DNA of 64,000 nucleotides, taken from assembly GCA_001695595.3 (NCBI GenBank), contig MBPM02000167.1:22961-86960 (forward strand), written 5' to 3'. The translations under genes and the position numbers were made by a program. Below, one piece after another: positions 1-11,531 of this stretch (position 1 is its first letter; each line of letters begins with the position of its first letter). The notes under the pieces are model-generated. The model was not told where the DNA came from. It searched no databases and saw only the letters and a program-made list of their open reading frames with translations. This stretch comes from Plasmopara viticola (Eukaryota > Oomycota > Peronosporomycetes > Peronosporales > Peronosporaceae).

Positions 1-1
1 A

Positions 2-1420
2 CTGTGGACTGGCAAGAAGCCTTTGTTGGCAAATTTGAAGGTATTCGGCTGCCATGCTTACGTCTCAGTTCCCAAAGAGAAACGATCCAAGTTTGATGCT
101 CGTTCGACTCGGTGCCGTTTTCTTGGCTATTCAGAACATGAAAAGGCGTACAGGTTTGAAGAAATCGGTAGCGGTCGCGTTCTATTGAGTCGGGACGCAA
201 ATTTCATGGAAGATACTTTTGACGACAAGATACCAAGTACCGAGTCATCAGAAGCTGTATTTGACGAGAACGAAACATCTAATTTTGACCGCTCAGAAAA
301 TGAAAACGCTATGCAAGATCAGGACATGGAGCCTGAAAAGAAGCAGCACGCGGGCACTCAGCCTATTGTGGACTTGGATTTTGAGCCTGGCAGCAAACGA
401 CACCAGCGGAACCAATCGCTTGAAAAAGCAGCGAATATATCAACAGCAAAGAGGTCAACTCGCTATCAATCGCTGGAGGAAATGTCTGCAACGGCCCAAG
501 ATTTCGAAGCGGCCTTTGTTGTGGATTTAGTGGGAGAAATGCCGTCAACTTTCAAGTCGGCAATGGAATCCAGCAACGCGGCCGAATGGAAAGAGGCGTG
601 TGATGCCGAAGTGAGCTCTCTTCGCAAGAACAAGACCTGGGATTTAGTACCTTTGCCGAAAGGTCGCCAGGCTATCGGCTGTAGATGGGTCTTCCGGATC
701 AAAGAAAATCAAGCCGGAAAGATCGAGCGGTTCAAAGCACGACTCGTGGCCAAAGGCTTTTCTCAGAAGCATGGAGTCGACTACGAAGAGACTTTCGCTC
801 CAGTGGCCAAGTTTACTTCGATCAGGATTCTACTAAGTCTGTCGGCCAAGCACAATTTGATGCTGCATCGGATGGACGTCAAGACAGCCTTTCTCAATGG
901 CACTTTGGACGAGGACATTTACATGGCGCAACCGGATGGATATGTCAACGACGTATACCCAAACTACGTCTGGCAGCTAAAGCGCTTCCTTTATGGTTTG
1001 AAGCAGTCGCCACGGATGTGGAACCAGACAATTGACGCGTTCATGCTGGAAATAAAGTTTACGAAGTGTGATGCCGACCATTGCATCTACGTCAAGCGCA
1101 ATGACGAAGAATTGATCCTCGTGGCACTTTACGTTGATGACCTGGTGCTTGCGTGCAACAACGACTTGCTGCTGAAGAGGACTAAGAAAGCACTCAGCGA
1201 GCGATTCGAAATGACGGATCTTGGTCGACTCAAGTTCTTTTTGGGCATGGAGATTCATCAAGAAACTTTGAGTGGTAACGTGTCCATTCGCGAGACAAAA
1301 TCCGCGAGTGACATCTTGAAAAAGTTTGGAATGGAAAACAGCAATCCCGTCAGGACACCGCAAGATCCGGGACTCAAGTTGACCAAGGCCATGTGCGAAG
1401 GGGGGTGTTGTCATGAAGAG
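2..1420 (+). CDS. A0: 3' part of family-A' copia Gag-Pol (integrase C-terminus, RT), truncated at both ends
   Basis: Open in one frame from base 2; the start lies outside the window. It begins in the integrase C-terminal region (GKKPLLANLKVFGCHAY), passes an acidic linker (about residues 70-160), then the RT core: CRWVFRIKENQ, YEETFAPVAKFTSIR, MDVKTAFLNG, and the catalytic YVDD at 1130-1141. The frame breaks off after CEGGCCHEE, just before the RNase H domain, where the LTR of element A1 begins at 1421. The protein is nearly identical to the RT part of A1 (18004-19209), so both belong to one subfamily. The fragment itself has no stop or frameshift. It is part of an older element into which A1, or a recombinant of it, was inserted. 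It cannot act without its missing ends. Confidence 0.9.
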
Positions 1421-1732
1421 TGTTGGGGATACGACTCTTGTCGAAGATGTTGGCAGACAGACGCCTCGATTAGTGACTACATATCGGTAAGTACCGGTAT
1501 CTGCAATCAGTTGATGACTGACTGAGGGAGCGGGTTCAAGATGGGCAAAAGATCGGTTTCGGTATGGGAAGATGATTGCGCCAATGGGAAGATGATTGCG
1601 CCCGGATGGTGAGTTGTTCTGATTGGCTTAGATAAATCATTGGCTTAGAGGTAGCATGTAGTTGCGAACTAAGGACCTTTTAAATATATTCACTTTGCAA
1701 TTTACCAACTAGTGCACACTCGAGCTTCTTCA
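1421..1732 (+). repeat. A1 5' LTR (312 bp, A' variant)
   Basis: It starts TGTTGGGGATACGACTC directly after an interrupted pol frame and ends ...CTTCTTCA before the PBS. It carries the family-A core: two partly degenerate 22-bp GATGATTGCGCC repeats (about 1570-1610), the doubled ATTGGCTTAGA motif and an Inr-like TTCACTTTGCAATTT near 1689-1703. The 15 bp after TGTTG absent from other A LTRs are a multiple of three, so the pol tail stays in frame. The downstream AAGTG found in other A LTRs is lost here. Confidence 0.85.
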
Positions 1733-1746
1733 GGTTATGAGCCCAA
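1733..1746 (+). promoter_or_regulatory. Primer binding site (initiator tRNA-Met half-molecule) overlapping the Gag-Pol start codon
   Basis: GGTTATGAGCCCAA lies directly after the LTR terminal CA. Its complement, TTGGGCTCATAACC, is an anticodon stem-loop: a GGG stem end typical of initiator tRNA, and loop CTCATAA with anticodon CAT. Drosophila copia and yeast Ty5 are known to prime from internal tRNA-iMet fragments in the same way. The ATG inside it is the Gag start codon (M-S-P). The same site is found at 3038, 7081, 13301, 20418, 27560, 30301, 47126, 51458, 55790 and 60120 on the plus strand, and ends at 41120 and 43280 for the minus-strand elements. Confidence 0.85.
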
Positions 1747-2737
1747 GCTCCGTCTTCCCTGACTCCGACACCGACTTCGCCCTTGCCATGGACGCCTCCA
1801 CCACCAACCGCATCAACAAGTTCGATGGAACGAACTTCCACACTCGGAAGTTTAAAATGCAGATGGTGCTGGAGGAGCGTGACTTGTGGGAAGTGGTGAG
1901 CGGGGAGATCAAGCTGGAACACCTGACTACTGCGCTGGACCAGAACACGTTCAAGCGCAAGTCGAGGAAGGCGCTCGCGATCATCTGTCTTGCGATGGAT
2001 GACTCGCAGCTGCCATTGGTTCGTTCGGCGAGTGGGGCACACGATGCATGGTCGCGGCTTGAGGGACATTTCGAGAAGAAGAGCCTTGCGAATAAGCTCT
2101 TTCTTCGTCGTCGCTTCTTCACGGCCAAGATGGATGAGGGGGAAGATGTGCTCGCGCACATTAACAAGATGAAGACGCTGGCGGAGCAGCTCGACGCTGT
2201 GGGTGCTCCGGTTAGCGAGGACGACCTTGTGATCACGCTATTGGCAAGTCTCAGCGAGTCGTACGCGTTTCTTATCACGGCACTCGAGTCAAGAGCCGAC
2301 TCTTTATCGTGGGAATTCGTCAAGTCTCGGCTGCTACACGAAGACTTAAAGCGCAAAGAGCAAGGTGGCGGCGTCGATGGAGCCGCGCACGGCCAAGGTC
2401 AAGCATTTGCAATGGCGGACAATGGACGACGCAAGGGACGACAAGCGTCAGTGAAGGCAAGCAGTACTTGCCACTACTGTGGAGAGCATGGGCATTGGAT
2501 TGCCAAGTGCCCGGCTCGAATTCGTGACAATGCGGAACGACAGCAACCGCAGCGTGCTAGTGTCGCGCAGAGTAACGATGACGACTCTGGCGACTATCTT
2601 TTCTCGGTTGGTGAAGCTGCCTATCCCACCAAGTCGAGCTGTGTGTGGCTAGTTGACTCGGGGGCCACTCAACACATGACATACTCGAAAGAGTACATGA
2701 GAAACTACAAGAGAATCGACCCAGTGGATGTGCATCT
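1737..2737 (+). pseudogene. A1 gag-pol, block 1: Gag, zinc knuckle, start of protease
   Basis: The start ATG is the one inside the PBS and is the first after the LTR. The block holds the copia Gag domain (INKFDGTNFHT near residue 22, then FEKKSLANKLFLRRRFF), zinc knuckle CHYCGEHGHWIAKC at about residue 246, and the protease active site DSGATQHM at about residue 308. Element A2 interrupts the frame after 2737; the target CATCT is duplicated at 12215-12219 and the frame resumes at 12220. This block has no stop or frameshift of its own. The Gag differs clearly from A2/A3/A5 near the N-terminus (MSPSSVFPDSDTDFALAMD), which marks the A' subfamily. Confidence 0.88.
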
Positions 2738-3037
2738 TGTTGTCGAAGATGCTGGCGCAGAAACGCCTCGACCAGCGGCTATATATCGGTAAGTACGGGT
2801 ATTTCCAATCAATTGATGACTGACTGAATGAGCGGGTTCAAGATGGGCAAAAAATCGGTTTCGGGATGGGAAGATGATTGCGCCCGGATGGGAAGATGAT
2901 TACGCCCGGATGGTGAGTCATTCTGGTTGGCTTAGATAAGTCATTGGCTTAGAGGTAGCATGTAGTTGCGAACTAAGGACCATTAAATATATTTACTTTG
3001 CATTTTGCCATCTACAGCACAAGTGCTTCTTACAACA
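2738..3037 (+). repeat. A2 5' LTR (300 bp)
   Basis: It runs from TGTTGTCGAAG to TTACAACA. It has TATATATCGG near the start, two 22-bp repeats (2873-2916), the doubled ATTGGCTTAGA motif and the promoter region TTTACTTTGCATTTT. Here the Inr cytosine is replaced by T, unlike A3 and A5. AAGTG lies downstream, then the end at the PBS. Confidence 0.93.
2873..2916 (+). repeat. Two 22-bp tandem repeats in U3 of the A2 LTR
   Basis: Unit 1 (2873-2894) begins GATGATTGCGCCCGGATGGG; unit 2 (2895-2916) begins GATGATTACGCCCGGATGG. The copy number varies between one and two in A and B family LTRs, even between the two LTRs of one element. Confidence 0.85.
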
Positions 3038-3041
3038 GGTT

Positions 3042-6000
3042 ATGAGCCCAAGCTCCGCCAACTCTGCCCCCGACACCGACTACGCTTTCGCTATGGACAT
3101 CGCCGCCGCCACCAACTCACGCATCAACAAGTTCGATGGAACAAACTTCCACACATGGAAGTTCAAGATGCAGATGGTGCTTGAGGAGCGGGACCTATGG
3201 GAGGTAGCGAGTGGGGAAGTCAAGATGGAGGACTTGACAACGGCCTTGGACCAGCTGACGTTTAAGCGCAAGTCAAGAAAAGCGCTTGCGATCATCTGTC
3301 TCGCGATGGAAGATTCGCAGCTGCCTCTTGTGCGCTCGGCAACTGGAGCGCATGATGCATGGTCACGGCTCGAAGGCCACTTCGAGAAGAAGAGCTTAGC
3401 GAACAAGCTCTTTCTTCGTCGTCGTTTCTTCACGGCCAAGATGGACGAAGGTGATGATGTGCTCGCGCATATCAACAAGATGAAGACTCTGGCGGAACAG
3501 CTCGACGCAGTGGGTGCTCCGGTAACAGAGGATGACTTGGTGATCACGCTTCTTGGGAGTTTGAGTGAGTCATTTTCATTTCTTATAACAGCTTTGGAGT
3601 CGAGATCGGACTCGCTGTTGTGGGAGCTCGTGACATCTCGACTATTGCATGAAGACATGAAACGAAAGGAACAAGGTATTGGGGCCGATGGAGCTGCGCA
3701 TGGTCAAGGGCAAGCGTTTTTGGCGAATGACTACAGCAAGCGTAAGGGTGGGCGACCAGTGCAAAAGGTCAGCGCGTGCCACTACTGTGGGGAACAAGGA
3801 CATTGGATTGCCAAGTGTCCAGTTCGAATTCGCGAGAATGGTGAACGACAGAAATCGCAACGAGCGAATATCGCGCAAGTCGATGATGACAATGGCGATT
3901 TTCTCTTTTCGGCTGGAGACAGCATTCCCAAATCGGGTGAAGTGTGGCTGATTGACTCTGGAGCAACGCAGCACATGACGAGTTCCAAGAAATTAATGCG
4001 AAATTTTAAGACAATTACGCCGAGGGATGTGCATCTTGCAGACGATGGAGTGGTGCAAGCGATTGGGTCCGGCGACATCGTGATGTCAATGCACACTCCA
4101 CATGGTATAAAGAAGGGACTGCTTACTGGTGTGTGGTATATCCCAAAGCTTTCTCGAAATTTATTTTCAGTCGGCCGGTTTACGAAGGATGTTGGCGCCG
4201 TGACGTTTGAACATGAAGGTTGTTTTGCTATGACAAAGGGCCTCAAGTGGAAGCTTGGTGCTCGCGAAGGCAAAGGCCTGTTCAAGCTTTGCATGACGCC
4301 ACTTCTTCCGGATGAGGCTAATGTGATAACTTCGTCGGGATGCCATGGGGACACAATTCGTACCTCTGGCACCTTCGATTTGGTCATATTAGCTATGGTG
4401 GTCTCGACACTATGATAAAGAAAAAGATCGGCTACGGACTTGACATGGGTTCAGTTAAACAGTGGGAGAAGTGTGACGGGTGCTCACTCGGTAAACAAAC
4501 GAGAGTGAGTTTCTCAAATTTGTCACCAAGCCGTTCAAAGCAACTGCTTGAGGTAATTCACAGCGATGTGTGTGGGCCGATGCAGACATCGACTTTTGGT
4601 GGAAAGCGTTACTTTGTCACATTTATTGATGACAAGTCACACTTTTGCATGGTTTACTTGCTGAGAAACAAGTCGGAAGTAGCCGCGAAATTCGCAAATT
4701 TTGTCGTTCTTGCCGAAAACCAAACAGGAAAGCGAGTGAAAACGCTTCGCAGTGATAATGGCGGAGAGTACACTTCGAGCGAAATGGCCAAGTTTTGCAG
4801 CAATCATGGAATCGTGCAGAAATTTACGCCGCCCTATACTCCTCAGCTTAACGGAGTGGCGGAGCGAATGAACAGAACATTGGTGGAATGTGCACGCTGC
4901 ATGATGGAGCATGCTGGATTGACGAAGGTGTACTGGGGTGAAGCAGTCATGACGGCTATGTTTCTTCGAAATCGGTGTCCAACGCGTGCTCTCAATCACG
5001 ACATTTCGCCATATCAAGCTTGGACGGGAAAGAAGCCATTGCTTGCGAATCTGAAAGTCTTTGGCTGTCATGCGTATGTGACGGTGCCTAAAGAAAAGCG
5101 CGCAAAGTTTGATGCCCGATCGGTTCGCTGTCGATTTATCGGATATTCGGATCATGAAAAAGCGTATCGGTTCGAGGAAATCAAGAGTGGTCGTGTGCTG
5201 GTAAGCCGAGACGCGCAATTCATGGAAGACGTTTTCGACATTGGAAAGCGTGATTATCGTCAAGAGGAAGTCTACATACATGATGAAAATACAACGGATG
5301 AGGACTCGCAGCATGAGGACCAAGTTCATATCGATGATGCGGAAATGGAAGAAAGCGATGAAAGTGGTAACAAGAGACACCAGCGAACGGATTCGTTGGA
5401 GAAGGCTACTGAGACAAGAAATGCCAAGCGGTTCGCACAGCACAACACGCACTCCACTCGGTATAGCAGAAACCAAGGCCTTGATGAGATGTCAGCAGCA
5501 GCTCAAGATGGCTCAAGCTTTGAAGCTGCTTACGTCATGGATTCAGGGGGAGATATGCCAACTACGTTCAAGTCGGCTATAGAATCCAAGAACGCAAGCA
5601 AATGGAAAGCAGCATGTGACTCGGAGATCGACTCGCTGTTTAAAAATGACACTTGGGATATCGTGCAACTGCCAAAAGGACGCAAAGCTATCGGCTGCAG
5701 ATGGGTGTTTCGTGTCAAAAAAAACCAGGATGGTCGAGTTGAGCGATACAAGGCTCGACTGGTTGCAAAGGGTTTTTCGCAGAAGTTTGGCATCGACTAT
5801 GAGGAAACTTTCGCACCTGTGGCCAAGTTCACCTCGATTCGGATCGTGCTGAGTTTGGCAGCCAGGTACAATCTTTTGCTTCACCAAATGGATGTGAAGA
5901 CAGCGTTTCTGAACGGTATGCTCGATGAAGACATCTATATGACACAGCCGGACGGATACGCTGACGCAACTCACCCCGACTACGTTTGCAAGCTCAAGCG

Positions 6001-6752
6001 ATCGTTGTACGGCTTAAAACAGTCACCTCGCATGTGGAACCAAACCATTGATGATTTCATGCTCAAGATTGGTTTTATCAAGTGCGACTCAGACCATTGT
6101 GTGTACGTCAAACGGAATGGTAATGGTGACATGGCTTTTGTGGTTCTTTACGTTGACGACCTTATCATCGCAAGTGGCAACGAAGAGCTCATTGAATCGA
6201 CTAAGCGCATGCTGAGCAATCGGTTTGAGATGACAAATCTTGGTGAACTCAGGTATTCTCTCGGTGTTGAGAGCAAGGTCGACCACAAGGCTGGCCAAGC
6301 GACGATGCGGCAAACGAATTTCCTGAAGTCAATACTAATCAAGTTTGGCATGCAAGAAAGTAAGCCTGTGAGGACGCCCCAAGACCCTGGACTTAAGTTG
6401 ATGAAGAACATGTGCGAGGGCGGCTGCAAACATGAATAAACCATGAAGAATGTGCCTTACCGAAGTGCTGTTGGAGCTATCATGTACTTGATGGTGGCGA
6501 CGCGTCCGGACCTCGCTGCGGCAATAGGCGCCCTCAGCCAATTTGCGTCTGATCCCTGTCCAACACACTGGCAAGCTCTCAAGCGCGTATTGCGGTATCT
6601 TCAAGCAACACCAACATATGGACTCGAATTTACGCGCAACGGCACCGCCAAGCTAATGGGATGCAGATTGGGCTGGAGACATTGAGTCTCGCAGAAGCAC
6701 AAGCGGATATTTGTTCAAGCTAAACGGCGGATGTGTTAGCTGGCGAAGCAAG
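3042..6752 (+). pseudogene. A2 gag-pol, block 1: Gag, protease, integrase, RT, start of RNase H (broken)
   Basis: The start ATG lies in the PBS. The order is Gag, zinc knuckle CHYCGEQGHWIAKC (about residue 246), protease DSGATQHM, integrase HHCC and catalytic core with SDNGGEYTS and LNGVAERMNRT, linker, RT with YEETFAPVAKF and LYVDDLIIA (about 6148-6174), then the start of RNase H. Lesions: loss of one C near 4352 (ACACCAA to ACACAA) shifts the frame. GAT became TAA at 6437-6439, a two-base change. Eight bases are missing at 6660/6661 in the GYSDADW motif. B1 then interrupts at 6752 inside the WRSKKQ motif. Function is lost unless some of these are sequence errors. Confidence 0.9.
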
Positions 6753-7080
6753 TATTGAAGGTAACCGGTTTCCCTCCGTTTTATTCCGGTTTCCAAGGCT
6801 GTCCAATACGAGCGGCTGTCCAACGGTTCAAACATACAACGATGACGCCATGGATGGACACACGGACAGGCGCACTCAGGATGATTGCGCCCAGATGGTA
6901 AGCTCTTTTGATTGGCTTAGATAATTGAATGGCTTAGATGTAGCAAGGAGTTGTGAACTAAGGACCAAATTAATAAACTCACTTCCAAATATTCCTTCTT
7001 CTACTCAAGTGTCTTCGCTCCGGTTTTCCTCCGCGCAGACTCTTCGGTTTTTCTCCTTCGTCCTCTTCAGCTTTTCAACA
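6753..7080 (+). repeat. B1 5' LTR (328 bp)
   Basis: Begins TATTGAAGGTAACCGG and ends CTTTTCAACA. From about 6881 it shares the family-A core: one GATGATTGCGCCCAGATGG unit, TTGGCTTAGATAA, GAACTAAGGACC. Inr-like ACTCACTTCC is at 6978-6987, and AAGTG at 7007-7011, exactly 22 nt after CACTT (6980-6984). Confidence 0.92.
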
Positions 7081-7084
7081 GGTT

Positions 7085-10000
7085 ATGAGCCCAACGACCA
7101 TGTCTTCTGCGCACAACGTCTCGGCCAAGATCGCCATCGAGAAATTCAACGGCGACAACTTTGCCACGTGGAACCGCTACATGCGTGGCGTGTTCCTGAC
7201 CAAGTCGGTATGGCACGTAGTCAACCGGGAGGTGACTCCGACCTTCGCCGATGCACGTGCTGCGGACGAGTATGTCAAGACCAGCAACGTTGATTTTGGT
7301 CTGATGCTCTTGCATATGGAGGCCGACTACCATCACGTGGTTGATGACTGCGAGGAAGCGTGGGTCGCGTGGCAGCGTATCAAGACACTTTACGGTGGTA
7401 CACAGAAGGCTGGGCGCATCTACTTGAAGCGTCAACTCTTCAGTATGGAGATGGCGGAAGGCGACAACGTCATGCACCACTGCAACGAAGTTCTCAACAT
7501 CAGCGCCAAGCTCAGCAGTATTGGTGCCAAGATGGAGGATGAAGATGTTGCGATCTGCTTGCTGCGGAGTCTCCCTAAAAGTTTTGAGAATGTTGTTCTT
7601 AAGTTGGAGATTAGCAACGCGGAACTGCGGACGCAAGACGTTGTGAAAGTGCTCACGAATGAGCATATCAAGCGTCAAAGTGCAAAGACTCCGGTGGTTA
7701 AGACTGAAGATGCGGTGAAGGCATTTAGTGCTGAGCGTGAGTCTCGCCAATGCACATACTGTGGAAAATTGGGGCACTCCGTGGAGAGGTGCTGGACCAA
7801 GCAAAAAGACGACAATCGAGGTGCTCGACGCGGCGGCCAAGCTCGTGGACGCGGAGCCAACAATATCTACTATCGACCCAATGATGATTACGAGTACGAC
7901 CGTGTTGCGTTTGCTGTATCGCTGGAATGTGGACTTTCAAGTGGCAAGAATATGCCAGGGATGTGGGCGATTGACAGTGGTGCTACTCATCACATCTGCA
8001 ACAACAAGGCCAAGTTCGTCATGCTGAATGAGCAAGATAAAGGCGAGCTATCGGTGGCTGACGGCAACAAGGCCGAGATCAAGGGCGTTGGCACCATCAT
8101 TGAACGAGTGGTTCTGTCCGATGGTGAAGAACGCGACATCGAAATCAAGGATGCATTATACGTGCCGATGATGAACAAGAACCTGCTATCAGTACCTCAG
8201 ATCAACAAAAGTGGCAAGTTTAAAGTGGTGTTTGATGGCGCACACATGCACATTGCACGGAAATCTTCGCATCAAGTGGTGGCCACAGCAGATCTTGTGG
8301 ATGGACTATATTGGCTTCGTACGGCTCAGCGCTCGGCAAATGCGACTACACGTGGAAACAGTGGTGTCGACTTACACGCGCGTATGGGTCATGCTCCAGT
8401 CGACGTGCTTCGCAAAATGGTGACTACCAACATGATCAAGGATGCATGCGTGCCTTTTAAGTCAAGTGGATCAAATGCATGCCGAGGGTGTCAGCAAGGA
8501 AAGATGGTCCAAAAACCATTCCCAAGCAACCAGGACAAGCGCAGCTACGACACATTTGAGCTGATCCACTTTGACATCTGTGGGCCCATGGAGACAAACT
8601 CTCTCGGCGGGAGCAAGTATCTCTTGCTAATCGTGGATGAAGCTAGCGGGTGTATGAAGGGTTTCTGCTTGCGCGCCAAGTCCGAAAGCGAGGAATGCGT
8701 CAAGAAGTACATCTTGATGGTGCAGACACAGTTCAGCAAGAAGGTCAAGTTTGTACGACACGACGGAGCCCGCGAATTTGCAACAAGCTCGCTTCAAGCT
8801 TTCTACGAAGATGAAGGTATCGAGCAGCAAACTACGGTGCCATACGCACACCAGACTAACGGCACAGCGGAGCGCGCCATCAGAACCATCGTCACAATCG
8901 GCCGCAGCATACTGCACCATGCCAAGTTGGACAAGTGTTTTTGGGGTGAGGCTGCTATGGTGGCTATCTACATCAAGAATCGCCTTCCGTCGCCCAAGGT
9001 TAGCAACAAGACTCCTTTTGAGATCGTGCACAAGTTCAAGCCAAGCGTCAAACATATGCGTGTTCTCGGGTGCCGGACTTACGTTCTCACTCCGAAAGAA
9101 AAAGCGGCTCAAGTGGGACCCCAAGGCTCGTGCAGGGATTTTCGTGGGTTACGAAGAGGTGTCCAAGGCTTATAGGGTTTTTGATATTGAGGCTGGACAA
9201 GTGGTGATTACTCGCGATGTCACCTTCGACGAATCAAGTTTCGGCATCTTGGATATGAGTAGTGGTGATCATGAAGATGACGACGATGAATTCGACCTCG
9301 ACTCGCTAAGCATCAATGATCTGGATGCAGCTCATCCGATGATCTTCAAGCAGGCGGGAAAGCGCAAGGAGCGTACAAGTGTGACGAATACTGATCGCAA
9401 CTCGACAAGCACCAACCATGAGCATCACGGAGCTGGACTTGAAGAGGGAAGCGCTCCTGAAGGGTCAAACGAACGTCGAGCCAAGCGCAGATCAGTCGAG
9501 CGGACATCACGTTTTCCCGTGGATGAAGAAGAGAAAGCCACACCGGATGATGACGCTACCCCTCCTGTCTTTTGGCGAGCAAGTGCAAACGCGGTCGAAG
9601 CCGGCGATCTGTCAGAGCCAACGACATTTCAAGATGCTATTAGCGGGCCTGACCAAGTTCACTGGCGCAAGGCTATCCATGCAGAACTGGACTCGTTGCA
9701 CCTTCGTGGCGTGTTTCGAGCCGCTAAACTGCCCACCGGACAGCAAGCCATTGGAACCAAGTGGGTGTTCAAGATTAAGCGCAAGGCCGACGGATCCATT
9801 GAAAAGTACAAGGCGCGTCTCGTGGCTAAAGGATTCAAGCAAAAATTTGGCATCGATTATACGGAAACGTTCTCGCCCGTTGTCAAGTATGTGACATTGC
9901 GAATGGTGATCAGCTTGACCAAGTACTTTGGGTGGCCTCTGGATCAACTGGATGTGGTGACGGCGTTCCTTTACGGCGTTATGAAAGAAGTTGTGTATTG

Positions 10001-11168
10001 TATGGTACCCGAAGGTATGGAGCTTGACGGTGACCACAACTGTTTGGAATTGGTCAAGGCGATTTACGGCCTGAAGCAAGCTTCGCGCGTATGGAACGAG
10101 ACGTTTGACGAGTTTGTATGCTCGATCGGATTTCAAGTGTCCCATTTCGACCCCTGTCTGTACATCAAGGTAACGGACGGCAAGTGTGTACTTTTGCTGG
10201 TATACGTCGATGATGTGCTCGTTACCGGCAGCTCGAATGAGCTGATCGCGCGAACCAAGAGTGACTTGAAGATGCGCTTCGAGATGACGGACAGCGGCAA
10301 GTGTGCGTTTGTTTTGGGCATTGAGCTAGTGGACAACGCTGATGGCAGCGTGACAATGTGCCAGCGACGTTACGTGGAGGACATTCTCAAGCGTTTTGGA
10401 ATGGACGACTGCAAGGCTGTGATTAGTCCGACGGACATAAGTTTACGACTCGTTTCGAGCAATGTAACATCCAAGGTCAACGCTCCATTTCGTGAAGCAG
10501 TGGGTGCTCTCATGCACTTGGCAACAGCGACACGTCCAGACATCGCTTTTGCTGTTGGCTACGTTTCGCGCTTCATGGAGAACCCACAAGCCGAGCACTG
10601 GATTGCAGTTAAGCGTATTCTACGCTATCTGCAAGGAACCAAGTCACACGGTCTTTGCTTCAAGTCTGGCAACAAGGTGGACTTTCTTGGATATTCCGAC
10701 GCGGACTGGGCTGGAGATCATGCTGACCGCAAGTCGACTTCGGGCTATGTGTATTTGCTGATGGGTGCTCCTGTAAGCTGGGGAAGCAAGAAGCAGTCAA
10801 GTGTGTCGCTGTCTACAAGCGAAGCGGAGTACATCGCGCTAAGTCTTGCGATTCAGGAAGGCAAGTGGGTGCATCGTCTACTCTGCGAGATTCTAGCTGG
10901 AGCGATGGATAAGTCGGACCCCGAGATAAAGATCATGGAAGACAACCAGTCGTGTATCAAGATGACGAAGAATCCGGTAAATTATGGTCGGGCCAAGCAC
11001 ATCGACATCAAGTATCACCACATTCGTGATGAAGTCAAGCGCGGTGAAGTGAAGTTGGAGTACTGCGAGACTGCGATCATGCTGGCGGACATCATGACGA
11101 AAGGGCTGCCAGGACCACGTCATGCCGACCTAATGAAGGCTCTCGGGATTCACGCGTGCTCGTATTGA
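7085..11168 (+). pseudogene. B1 gag-pol (one +1 frameshift, otherwise full length, about 1360 aa)
   Basis: The start ATG ([12 protein letters not shown]) is in the PBS and the stop TGA (11166-11168) is in the PPT. Domains in order: Gag ([18 protein letters not shown]), zinc knuckle [14 protein letters not shown] (about residue 223), protease [11 protein letters not shown], integrase [11 protein letters not shown] / CRGCQQGK / FDICGPM / RHDGAREFA / [25 protein letters not shown] and [12 protein letters not shown] (10198-10233), RNase [11 protein letters not shown] and [10 protein letters not shown]. An extra A in an A-run near 9105 (CCGAAAGAAAAAGCGG) puts the integrase C-terminus, RT and RNase H in another frame. 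As it lies in a homopolymer it could be a sequence error, in which case this copy is intact. It is about the usual length for a copia Gag-Pol. Confidence 0.92.
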
Positions 11169-11175
11169 GGGGGAG

Positions 11176-11526
11176 TATTAAAGGTAACCGGTTTCCCTCC
11201 GTTTTATTCCGGTTTCCAAGGCTGTCCAATACGAGCGGCTGTCCAACGGTTCAAACATACAACGATGACGCCATGGATGGACACACGGACAGGCGCACTC
11301 AGGATGATTGCGCCCGGATGGGAAGATGATTGCGCCCAGATGGTAAGCTCTTTTGATTGGCTTAGATAATTGAATGGCTTAGATGTAGCAAGGAGTTGTG
11401 AACTAAGGACCAAATTAATAAACTCACTTCCAAATATTCCTTCTTCTACTCAAGTGTCTTCGCTCCAATTTTCCTCCGCGCAGACTCTTCGGTTTTTCTC
11501 CTTCGTCCTCTTCAGCTTATTCAACA
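11176..11526 (+). repeat. B1 3' LTR (351 bp)
   Basis: It begins TATTAAAGG, with one base changed from the 5' LTR, and ends TTATTCAACA. It is 23 bp longer than the 5' LTR, mainly because it has two 22-bp GATGATTGCGCCC units (about 11304-11345) where the 5' copy has one. GCAAG follows at 11527-11531. Confidence 0.92.
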
Positions 11527-11531
11527 GCAAG

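Larger units (their letters stand above)
6753..11526 (+). mobile_element. B1: family-B copia element, target duplication GCAAG
   Basis: GCAAG flanks it at 6748-6752 and 11527-11531, fixing the LTR ends as TATTGAAGG...TTCAACA, that is 5'-TA...CA-3' rather than TG...CA. 5' LTR 6753-7080, PBS from 7081, one gag-pol frame 7085-11168, PPT GAGGGGGAG at 11167-11175 overlapping the stop codon, 3' LTR 11176-11526. It lies in the RNase H part of A2, in the same orientation. Confidence 0.94.

Noticed and set aside
1421..1732. A solo LTR at 1421.
   Set aside because: It is followed without a gap by PBS and gag that continue in frame through A1, so it is a 5' LTR.
2770..2800. GGTAAGT after TATATATC in family-A LTRs, like a 5' splice site.
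   Set aside because: It lies in U3 upstream of the promoter, so it would appear only at the 3' end of the RNA. No acceptor or spliced product can be argued; it may simply be the pol stop (CGG-TAA) context.
2873..2916. Short tandem repeats as a possible CRISPR array.
   Set aside because: Only one or two units with no spacers, inside an LTR of a eukaryotic retrotransposon.
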